Shown: positions 16,978 to 23,954 of the stretch, one piece after another
Numbering within the stretch: position 1 is the first letter of the stretch
Layout: the number at the start of each line of letters is the position of its first letter
NCBI GenBank assembly: GCA_021647265.1
Contig: JAKIVA010000007.1
Location: forward strand, 12,428-76,427
Length of the DNA stretch: 64,000 nt
From: Lutibacter sp.
Lineage (GTDB): Bacteria; Bacteroidota; Bacteroidia; Flavobacteriales; Flavobacteriaceae
Reading direction: 5' to 3'
The notes under the pieces: model-generated
The model's input: only the letters and a program-made list of their open reading frames with translations
What the model was told of the DNA's origin: nothing
Database searches by the model: none
Translations under genes and position numbers: made by a program

Positions 16978-18285
16978 TTATTTTATTAAAAATTCTACAT
17001 AAGCTTTTGTATAATTGTAATTAAAAACAGTTTGTAGGTATTCTAACTGTTTTTGTAGGTATTGAGTTTCAGAAATTAATAAATCTGAAGTTTTCTCTAG
17101 CCCTTGTTTAAATCTATTCGTTCTAATTCTTAGAGCTTCATTAGATTGTTCTACAGCCAAATTGGTTAAGTATAATTTGTTTTCAGCATCTTTTAGTTGT
17201 CGTTTGGCTTTGTTAAGTTCTAGCAGGCTTTTATTTTTATACTGGCTTAAACTAATTTCAGCTTTTTCAAGTTCAGCTTTACTTTTTTGAGTTTTACCAA
17301 TACGTTTATATCCTTCAAAAATATTCCAAGATAATTGAGCTCCAACGGTATAACCTTTAGCATTATTCCCAAATAATTTAGTATCATACATTTCGTAACT
17401 TCCAAAAGCATTTAACTTAGGTAAGTAACTCATTTTTGAAGCTTTATACATATTATTGTATGCTTCGGTACTCTTTTCCATGGCTTCAATGTCTGCTCTA
17501 TTTGTTGAAAATTGCTTATTATAAATATCTAAATCTAAATTTGCTATTAATTGTGTTGAGGGTTTTAATATTTCATTTGTAGAATTTCCCATTAAAAAAT
17601 TTAAATAATCTGAAGCATTTTTTAAATTACTTTGAGTGTTATGCAGTTGGTTTTTAACCTCTGTAACATGCACTTCAACAGATAAAATATCAGCTTTTTG
17701 TAAATACCCTTGTTTAAAATTGTTTTCGGCTATTTTTTTATTTTCAAGAGCTGCTTCGTTAGCTTTTTCAAGAACTTCTACCGCTTTATATGCTACTTGT
17801 AATTGCATATAAGCTTTAGCAACTTCTAACTTTATATAATCTTTAGTTCTTAATGATTGCAACTCAATAGCATTCATTTTAGCCTTTGCAGCTTTTCGCA
17901 TAAACAACCCGTCTGCGTTAAAAATAGGTTGTTGAACTTCAATTTTTGTTGCGAAGTTGTTAACCTTATCGGGGTCGTTTAAAAGTGCTGGATTAAAATC
18001 TGCTTGTGTTAAAATTTCTTGGTTTAATTTAGAACCAAAGGCCATTAATGGATTTGTAGTTGAAATACCTGTATGTGAAATGGAAATATTAGGTAATAAA
18101 ACTGCATTAGTTTGGTTAAAATCGGCTTTCGCAACTTCAAAATCTTTGTTTGAAATTTTAATGGAATAATTATTCTCATTAACCTTATTTAGTACCTCAT
18201 CAAACGAAATTAACCTTTCTTGTTGAGCATTGATATATAGAAGGTTAAATATAAAAATAACAAATAGTATATATTTATTTTGCAT
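16978..18285 (-). CDS. TolC-family outer-membrane efflux channel
   Basis: I place the start at the ATG at 18285 (435 residues, 'MQNKYILFVIFIFNLLYINAQ' signal peptide). A longer frame from 18312 would start upstream of the likely transcription start. Two TolC repeats are visible: long helices rich in Ala/Glu/Lys around 'EVAKAYMQLQVAYKAVEVLEKANEAA' and 'EISLSQYKNKSLLELNKAKRQL', with conserved 'NFKQGYLQKADILSVEVH' and 'RFKQGLEKTSDLLISETQYL' turns. It forms the outer-membrane duct of the pump and is the first gene of the operon. An operator-like palindrome lies just upstream. Confidence 0.92.
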   Translation of the reverse strand: MQNKYILFVIFIFNLLYINAQQERLISFDEVLNKVNENNYSIKISNKDFEVAKADFNQTNAVLLPNISISHTGISTTNPLMAFGSKLNQEILTQADFNPALLNDPDKVNNFATKIEVQQPIFNADGLFMRKAAKAKMNAIELQSLRTKDYIKLEVAKAYMQLQVAYKAVEVLEKANEAALENKKIAENNFKQGYLQKADILSVEVHVTEVKNQLHNTQSNLKNASDYLNFLMGNSTNEILKPSTQLIANLDLDIYNKQFSTNRADIEAMEKSTEAYNNMYKASKMSYLPKLNAFGSYEMYDTKLFGNNAKGYTVGAQLSWNIFEGYKRIGKTQKSKAELEKAEISLSQYKNKSLLELNKAKRQLKDAENKLYLTNLAVEQSNEALRIRTNRFKQGLEKTSDLLISETQYLQKQLEYLQTVFNYNYTKAYVEFLIK

Positions 18286-18309
18286 AAGTTTTTGTTTTTT
18301 AGTTTGCGG

Positions 18310-18379
18310 CAAAACTAAGTTACAAAAAATTATGTGAAGTAATATAAATTACAAACTAATGTAACAAATGTCACATAAT
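18310..18379 (-). promoter_or_regulatory. Promoter -7 box and palindromic operator region of the efflux operon
   Basis: On the minus strand, TAGTTTTG (plus positions 18310-18317) fits the Bacteroidota -7 box TAnnTTTG and would start RNA about 18 bases before the TolC ATG. The -33 box is weak. Upstream lie nested inverted repeats: ATTATGTGA (18329-18337) with TCACATAAT (18371-18379), GTAAT-ATAA-ATTAC (18339-18352), and TGTAAC-AAAT-GTCACA (18360-18375, one mismatch). They cover the -33 region, so a dimeric regulator there could block or activate the pump operon. The TGTnAC half-site resembles Crp/Fnr-type sites, but the regulator is unknown. Confidence 0.5.
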
Positions 18380-18397
18380 GTTAACAAAAATCAAATG

Positions 18398-19240
18398 TTA
18401 ATTTTTAGAATTAGTTTTATTTTCTGGTAAATTAGAGTTGTATAAATGAACTGTCTTTTTACTTTTTTTCATTTTTAAATTTAAAAATTCAACAAATAAT
18501 GAAAAGAAAATAGCAAAGTATAAATAACCTTTAGGTATACTATGAACAGGATTTCCGAAAAGTACAAAACCTGCCAAATGCGAACCTTCAGCCAATAACA
18601 TCACTCCAATTAATATTAAAAATGAAAGTCCTAATATTTGAATTGTAGGGTGTTCATTCACAAATTTACTAACAGGACCTGCAAATAACATCATTATTAA
18701 GATAGATATAATTACAGCGATAATCATAATTGACATACCTCCAACATACCCAAAGCCAACAGGTGTATTTTCTAAGCTAACCAATCCAATTGCAGTTAAA
18801 ATACTATCAAATGAGAAAACAACATTTAATACTGAAATTTGAGTAATTGCCTTGGTTAGTGTATTTCCTTTGTTGCTCTTTCCATCCTCTTCTTCACCTT
18901 CTAATTTGTGATGAATTTCAGATACACTTTTGTATAATAAGAAAACTCCACCACCAATTACAATAAGGCTTTGACCAGTTACACCAGCTTTTAACCAAGA
19001 AGTATCAATATAAAATAAAGCATCTTGTAATTTTAACACCCAAGTAATACCGAAGAGTAATATTATTCTGAATGCCATTGCGAGTATTAAACCTATATTT
19101 CTTGCTTTAGGTTGGTCTTTTTCTTTCAGTTTACTTGAAATAATAGAAATAAATACAATATTATCTATTCCTAGAACTATCTCTAAAAATGTAAGTGTTA
19201 GCAGTGCTATCCAAGTATTAAACTGTAAGAAAATATCCAT
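18398..19240 (-). CDS. TerC-family integral membrane protein
   Basis: The 280-residue protein has seven or more membrane helices and the TerC core 'LEIVLGIDNIVFISII' near residue 20, with the acidic pair in the membrane. A second conserved helix reads 'SVLNVVFSFDSILTAIGL', and a loop of acidic residues ('EGEEEDG') separates the halves. TerC proteins have been linked to tellurite resistance and to manganese export or metal loading of exported proteins. No ter operon partners are nearby. It follows the small lipoprotein gene by three bases and may be co-transcribed with purB. Substrate unproven; the YkoY/Alx/MeeF-type manganese role is known for relatives. Confidence 0.88.
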   Translation of the reverse strand: MDIFLQFNTWIALLTLTFLEIVLGIDNIVFISIISSKLKEKDQPKARNIGLILAMAFRIILLFGITWVLKLQDALFYIDTSWLKAGVTGQSLIVIGGGVFLLYKSVSEIHHKLEGEEEDGKSNKGNTLTKAITQISVLNVVFSFDSILTAIGLVSLENTPVGFGYVGGMSIMIIAVIISILIMMLFAGPVSKFVNEHPTIQILGLSFLILIGVMLLAEGSHLAGFVLFGNPVHSIPKGYLYFAIFFSLFVEFLNLKMKKSKKTVHLYNSNLPENKTNSKN

Positions 19241-19243
19241 TAG

Positions 19244-19618
19244 TTAGTTATCTTTCTTAAAGATTGTTCCTTTTTGTATAAAATTAGAATGCCCAATTAC
19301 CGCTTCAAATTCATAAGAATTGTTTTTAAGGCCTGTAATTTTAACATGAATTGGTTCTTCATCAATGGCATTTTTTGGGTGTAACATTTTTAAGGTGTAA
19401 TTAAAATTGTTTTTCCATGTAATTAATAAGGTGTCAATTCTATTTTCATATTTTTCAATTTGGATAGAATCTTGCCTAATAATAATCGTTTTTTCGTACC
19501 CTTTACCTTCTGGAATTTCAAATTTACCTGTTTTAAAACGATCTGGATTTGGTTCATCATTTTTACAAGAAATAATAAATGTAAAAAGGGTGATGAGTAT
19601 TAATGTGATTTTTTTCAT
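19244..19618 (-). CDS. Small lipoprotein of unknown function
   Basis: The 124-residue product has a lipoprotein signal with lipobox ending IISC (C18 lipidated). The body is mostly beta-strand, with 'YEKTIIIRQDSIQIEKYENR' and 'DTLLITWKNNFNYTLKML', ending 'FIQKGTIFKKDN'. I do not recognise a named domain; the pattern recalls small lipocalin-like or DUF-type lipoproteins. Its ATG overlaps the purB stop (TAATG), so translation is coupled to purB, and terC follows three bases later. Coupling to purB may reflect gene order conservation rather than function. Confidence 0.75.
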   Translation of the reverse strand: MKKITLILITLFTFIISCKNDEPNPDRFKTGKFEIPEGKGYEKTIIIRQDSIQIEKYENRIDTLLITWKNNFNYTLKMLHPKNAIDEEPIHVKITGLKNNSYEFEAVIGHSNFIQKGTIFKKDN

Positions 19619-20961
19619 TAGATGCCTGTGTAGTTACTAGGTGTTATAAGTTTTAATTCATTTTTAATTTTAGTTGATACCTCTAGGCTGTCAATAAAAT
19701 CAGCCATAGATTTTTGTGTAATTTTTTTATTGGTTCTTGTTAAACCCTTCAAAGCTTCATAAGGATTTGGATATGCCTCTCTACGTAAAATAGTTTGAAT
19801 GGCCTCGGCCACCACAGCCCAATGATTTTCTAAATCTTCAGCAAATTTTTCTTCATTAATTAATAATTTATTCAATCCCTTTAACGTAGAATTAAATGCA
19901 ATAATTGTGTGAGCAATGGGTACACCAACGTTTCTTAGAACAGTAGAATCTGTTAAATCACGTTGTAAACGAGAAATAGGAAGTTTTGCGGATAAATGTT
20001 CGAATATGGCATTTGCAATTCCTAGATTTCCTTCTGAATTTTCAAAATCAATAGGATTAACTTTATGTGGCATTGCCGAAGAACCAACCTCCCCTTTTTT
20101 AATTTTTTGTTTGAAATATTCCATAGAAACATAGGTCCAAATATCTCTATCAAAATCAATTAATATGGTATTTATACGTTTTAAAGCATCAAAAATACCG
20201 GCTAAATGGTCGTAATGTTCAATTTGAGTGGTTGGGAATGAATGATGTAATCCTAACACATTTTCAACAAAGTTAGTCCCAAATTGTTTCCAGTCAATGG
20301 TTGGATAAGCGACTTTATGAGCATTAAAATTACCTGTTGCACCGCCAAATTTAGCTGCGTAAGGAATATTCTGTAACTGTTTTATTTGTTGTTCAATTCT
20401 CTCTACAAAAACATAAATTTCTTTCCCCAACCTTGTAGGAGACGCCGGTTGTCCATGAGTTCTTGCTAGCATTGGTATGTTTTCCCAGTCAACAGCTAAT
20501 TGCCTTAGTTTTTCTAATAAAGCAGACAGTTGCGGGTAGTAAACAACATCAAAAGCATCATTAATTGAAAGCGGTGTAGCAGTATTATTAATGTCTTGTG
20601 ATGTTAATCCAAAATGAATAAACTCTTTGTATTTCTGAAAATTTAACGCATCAAACTTTTCTTTGATAAAATATTCAACAGCTTTAACATCGTGGTTGGT
20701 TACTTTCTCAATATCTTTAATTTTTTGAGCATCTTCTGAAGAAAATCCTAAATAGATTGCTCTTAATTTATCAAACTCAGAAGTACTAAAACTAACTAGT
20801 TGCGGCAATGGAATATTACATAAAGCGATAAAATATTCAATTTCTACTTTTACACGATATTTAATAAGTGCTTCTTCTGAAAAAAAAGGAGCCAAGCTTT
20901 CTACTTTATTTCGGTATCTACCATCAATTGGAGATATGGCATTTAAATTGGTTAAGATCAT
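19618..20961 (-). CDS. purB: Adenylosuccinate lyase
   Basis: The enzyme cleaves adenylosuccinate to AMP and fumarate and also acts on SAICAR in purine synthesis. The 447-residue product contains the fumarase/aspartase-superfamily signature 'GSSAMPHKVNPIDFENSEG' (near residue 290-308), the N-terminal 'SPIDGRYRNKV' of the long PurB type, 'TNHDVKAVEYFIKEK' and 'HFGLTSQDINNTA'. All three conserved regions of the homotetramer active site are present. The ATG at 20961 is well supported. It overlaps the next gene at TAATG and heads a small minus-strand run with the lipoprotein and terC genes. Confidence 0.97.
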   Translation of the reverse strand: MILTNLNAISPIDGRYRNKVESLAPFFSEEALIKYRVKVEIEYFIALCNIPLPQLVSFSTSEFDKLRAIYLGFSSEDAQKIKDIEKVTNHDVKAVEYFIKEKFDALNFQKYKEFIHFGLTSQDINNTATPLSINDAFDVVYYPQLSALLEKLRQLAVDWENIPMLARTHGQPASPTRLGKEIYVFVERIEQQIKQLQNIPYAAKFGGATGNFNAHKVAYPTIDWKQFGTNFVENVLGLHHSFPTTQIEHYDHLAGIFDALKRINTILIDFDRDIWTYVSMEYFKQKIKKGEVGSSAMPHKVNPIDFENSEGNLGIANAIFEHLSAKLPISRLQRDLTDSTVLRNVGVPIAHTIIAFNSTLKGLNKLLINEEKFAEDLENHWAVVAEAIQTILRREAYPNPYEALKGLTRTNKKITQKSMADFIDSLEVSTKIKNELKLITPSNYTGI

Positions 20962-21094
20962 TTTTTAGTTTGTGTTGAAAAATGTAAAATTAATGAAATT
21001 AAGCTAAAAATGAATTATTTTATAGACTCTTTATTTAACTTAGAATTGACTTTTCTATTATGTTAATACCATAATTATAAAACTGAACTAAAGA

Positions 21095-21223
21095 TCATTT
21101 ATTCTTATGTTTATCCTTTTTTTTAGGAGATAATTTATAAACTAGATATATAAAACCAATTACTATATGTAATATTACTACAATTGCAATTGTATAAAAC
21201 CAAAAATTTGAAATAGCCATCAT
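21095..21223 (-). CDS. Small single-helix membrane protein
   Basis: I use the ATG at 21223 (42 residues, starting MMAIS), because the longer frame to 21280 adds a less likely leader. One hydrophobic helix ('WFYTIAIVVILHIVIGFIYLVYKL') is followed by a very basic tail, 'SPKKKDKHKNK'. The layout is that of small flavobacterial inner-membrane proteins with a cytoplasmic Lys-rich tail. Function unknown. It is divergent from the DUF1028 gene at 21284, and no partner gene is obvious. Confidence 0.55.
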   Translation of the reverse strand: MMAISNFWFYTIAIVVILHIVIGFIYLVYKLSPKKKDKHKNK

Positions 21224-21283
21224 AAAATATGTCTTTAACTGTATAAAAAGAATAGTATCTTTAAACCCTAAAAATAACAAATT

Positions 21284-22270
21284 ATGAAGTCATTTAGTGT
21301 AATAATTTTAATATTTATGATAAATTTTGAAGGAAACTCTCAGCAATTTTATTCAAAAAAAGACCCATTTGCACATACTTTTTCAATTGTAGCAAGAGAT
21401 ACTGTCACTGGTGAAATGGGTGTTGCTGTACAATCGCACTGGTTTTCAGTAGGTAGTTTGGTTGCCTGGGGAGAAGCTGGGGTTGGTGTAGTTGCAACAC
21501 AATCATTTATCAATCCATCGTTTGGCCCTAGAGGTTTAAGTTTGTTAAAAAATGGGTTAACTCCTCAAATAGCTGTAAAATCATTGTTAGAATTGGATGA
21601 AGGAAGAGAGGTACGTCAATTAGCAATTTTAGATGCCCAAGGAAATGTAGCTGCTTATACAGGAAAAAACTGCATAGAAATGGCGGGTCACATTGTTGGT
21701 GATAATTTTTCAGTCCAAGCTAATTTAATGGAGAAAAATACAGTTTGGCCAGCAATGGCTGAAGCTTTTAAAAATTCAAAGGGAAATTTGGCAGAACGTT
21801 TATTAATTGCTTTAGAGGCAGCTCAAAAAGAAGGAGGAGATATTAGAGGAAAACAGTCAGCTGCAATTTTGGTTGTAAAAGCAAAAAGTACTGGGAATAG
21901 CTGGGAAGACAAAGTTGTTGATTTACGTGTTGAAGATAATGAAAACCCACTAAAAGAAATGAGAAGATTATTGACAATTCATACGGCGTATGAATATATG
22001 AACAAAGGAGATTTAGCTGTTGAAACAGGCAACAATAAGTTGGCAAAAGAATACTATATGAAAGCGCAACAACTAAACCCTAATAATTTGGAAATGAAAT
22101 ATTGGTATGCGGTAACATTAACAAATAATGGAGAGTTAACTGAAGCAAAACAAATTTTTAAACAAATTTTTGAGCAAAATAATAAATGGAGAATATTAAT
22201 CCCTAGGTTATTAAAAGCAAAATTATTGGTAGTTTCAGAAAAACAATTAGCAGAAATATTAAATTTATAA
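21284..22270 (+). CDS. DUF1028 Ntn-hydrolase-like exported protein with C-terminal TPR
   Basis: The 328-residue product has a short signal-like N-terminus. A DUF1028 domain (about 25-225) follows, recognised by 'HTFSIVARDTVTGEMGVAVQS', 'GVGVVATQSFINPSFGPRGL', 'DAQGNVAAYTG' and 'GDIRGKQSAAILVV'. The C-terminal 90 residues contain TPR-like helices ('GNNKLAKEYYMKAQQLNPNN'). DUF1028 proteins have the Ntn-hydrolase fold and are found near peptidase or ureide catabolism genes, but their reaction is not established. The heme-binding-domain gene starts two bases after its stop, so they are co-expressed. Confidence 0.85.
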   Translation: MKSFSVIILIFMINFEGNSQQFYSKKDPFAHTFSIVARDTVTGEMGVAVQSHWFSVGSLVAWGEAGVGVVATQSFINPSFGPRGLSLLKNGLTPQIAVKSLLELDEGREVRQLAILDAQGNVAAYTGKNCIEMAGHIVGDNFSVQANLMEKNTVWPAMAEAFKNSKGNLAERLLIALEAAQKEGGDIRGKQSAAILVVKAKSTGNSWEDKVVDLRVEDNENPLKEMRRLLTIHTAYEYMNKGDLAVETGNNKLAKEYYMKAQQLNPNNLEMKYWYAVTLTNNGELTEAKQIFKQIFEQNNKWRILIPRLLKAKLLVVSEKQLAEILNL

Positions 22271-22272
22271 AA

Positions 22273-22710
22273 ATGAAAAAAATACTTTTAGGAGTTTTGG
22301 CGGTATTAATTTTAATTCAATTTATAACACCTCAAAAAAATAATTCAAAAGATTATACCAATGATATTACTAAAGAACTTCAGATACCAGATGATGTTCT
22401 ACAAATTATTAAAACTTCTTGTGCAGACTGCCATTCAAATTCAACGGTTTACCCTTGGTACAATAAAATTGCCCCTTTTTCGTGGTACTTAGCACAACAT
22501 GTGAATGAAGGGAAGGAACACTTAAACTTTTCTGAATGGACAAAATATAATAAAGATCAAAAAAATCATATTGTAAAAGACTTAAAAGAAGTAATAAAAA
22601 AGCGTGAAATGCCGTTAACTACATATGTTTTGATTCATAAAAATGCCGCTATGAATGAATCACAAAACAAATTATTTCTTAATTGGATAAATACTATTGA
22701 AAAGTATTAA
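22273..22710 (+). CDS. Haem_bd-family c-type heme protein
   Basis: The 145-residue product has an N-terminal membrane anchor or signal (1-20) and one CxxCH site, CADCH (50-54), followed by the family-specific 'YPWYNKIAPFSWYLAQHVNEG'. The domain (Haem_bd, PF14376-type) is common in Bacteroidota and binds one covalent heme on the periplasmic side. Its electron partner is unknown. It is tightly spaced between the DUF1028 gene (two bases) and the YwqK-type gene (seven bases), implying a three-gene operon. Confidence 0.9.
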   Translation: MKKILLGVLAVLILIQFITPQKNNSKDYTNDITKELQIPDDVLQIIKTSCADCHSNSTVYPWYNKIAPFSWYLAQHVNEGKEHLNFSEWTKYNKDQKNHIVKDLKEVIKKREMPLTTYVLIHKNAAMNESQNKLFLNWINTIEKY

Positions 22711-22717
22711 TTAGTAA

Positions 22718-23413
22718 ATGAAAAAAATAACTAACATAATAATTTATAGCCTTGTAATTTTAACAATGGGCCTGCATAATATTCATGCACAAGCTAAAAT
22801 AAATCAGTTTAATTCTAAAGGTGAAAGAATTGGTCTTTGGAAAAAGAAGTACAACAATGGAAGGATTCGTTATATTGGTCAGTTTGAAAATGGAAAAGAA
22901 GTAGGCACTTTTAGATATTACAGCGCCAAAAACTCTAAATTTCCTATTGTAATTAAAACCTTTATTAGAGGTACAAATTTAGCAAAAGTTAAATTTTATA
23001 CTGAAGAAGGCGTTTTGGAAAGTAAAGGAGAAATGGAAGGCAAAAAAAGAAGTGGTAAGTGGGTCTATTATAACACTGATGGTAAATCAATTTTGTCTGA
23101 AGAAAGTTATATGAATGGTTTATTGAATGGTGAAGCTAAAACATATTATGCTTCAGGTAAAATCACAGAAATTTTAAACTATAGAAATGGAAAGTTACAC
23201 GGGAATATAAAACGTTTTGCAGATAATGGTAATTTGTTAGATGATTTGAATTATGTTGATGGAAAATTACAAGGCTCTGCTAAATATTATAATTTGCAAG
23301 GGCAACTTATTTATAGTGGAGCATATGGTAACGATGAGAGAATTGGAAAATGGGAGTATTTTGAAAATGGGAAACCAATAGATTCAATAAAATTAAAGCA
23401 AATGCATAACTAA
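22718..23413 (+). CDS. Exported YwqK-type repeat protein
   Basis: The 231-residue product has a signal peptide ending IHAQ (about 25). It is then built of 23- to 25-residue beta-hairpin repeats of the MORN/YwqK type: 'GKEVGTFRYY', 'GKRSGKWVYYN', 'GLLNGEAKTYYASG', 'GKLHGNIKRFADNG', 'GKLQGSAKYYNLQG', 'DERIGKWEYFENG'. Although often named 'YwqK antitoxin', nothing toxin-like lies beside it. In Bacteroidota such proteins are exported and of unknown role. It is the last gene of the DUF1028 / Haem_bd operon. Confidence 0.85.
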   Translation: MKKITNIIIYSLVILTMGLHNIHAQAKINQFNSKGERIGLWKKKYNNGRIRYIGQFENGKEVGTFRYYSAKNSKFPIVIKTFIRGTNLAKVKFYTEEGVLESKGEMEGKKRSGKWVYYNTDGKSILSEESYMNGLLNGEAKTYYASGKITEILNYRNGKLHGNIKRFADNGNLLDDLNYVDGKLQGSAKYYNLQGQLIYSGAYGNDERIGKWEYFENGKPIDSIKLKQMHN

Positions 23414-23954
23414 TTGTAACATAACTCAAAATTTAGATATCAAAAAAATATTGAAAATAACTAAAAACAGATTGTACTAAACTTAAAAACAGGTGCATAT
23501 TATCTTAAAATTATGAAATCTTATATAAATTATCTGTTACTTATGAACGTGTGTGGTATAACATATAGATTGTTAGCTGTGTAGTTATTTTGTTTTTAAA
23601 AATGCTATCATTCATGAGAAGGTAAGATTCACAGTATGACTTTAAAGTCCGCTTTTTAACTATTTGACTAGTTTTAGTTATATCTAACACACATTAATTA
23701 CGTTCAATTTGTATTTTTAAAAATTAATATTTATTAAAAAGACATTGCCATAAACTCATTATTACAGTTTTATTTAAAATTAGATGAAAATATTGTTTAA
23801 TATTAACTTATTTGGCATAACAATTGAAATTTAACTTACAAGAATATATTTATTATAAATATAAAATATTGATAATCAGAAAAATAAATTATTTTTGATT
23901 TAATATTTTCTTTAAGATTGAAATTATTAATGACAAAATGACCATATAAAGACT
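23414..23954. other. 541-base intergenic region upstream of lon
   Basis: No gene can be supported here. A possible MITE-like inverted repeat is described separately (23545-23705). The part next to lon (about 23740-23954) is very AT-rich and should hold the lon promoter, but I found no exact TAnnTTTG box. Confidence 0.5.
23545..23705. repeat. Possible degenerate inverted-repeat (MITE-like) element
   Basis: The ends GAACGT (23545-23550) and ACGTTC (23700-23705) are complementary. Just inside, GTGTGGTATAAC on the left is partly complementary to GTTATATCTAACACAC on the right, but with gaps. It recalls short non-coding repeats seen between flavobacterial genes, but the match is imperfect. Confidence 0.3.

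Noticed and set aside
22718..23413. YwqK 'antitoxin' name as evidence for a toxin-antitoxin pair
   Set aside because: The protein is exported and built of MORN-like repeats, and its neighbours are a heme protein and a DUF1028 protein, not a toxin.
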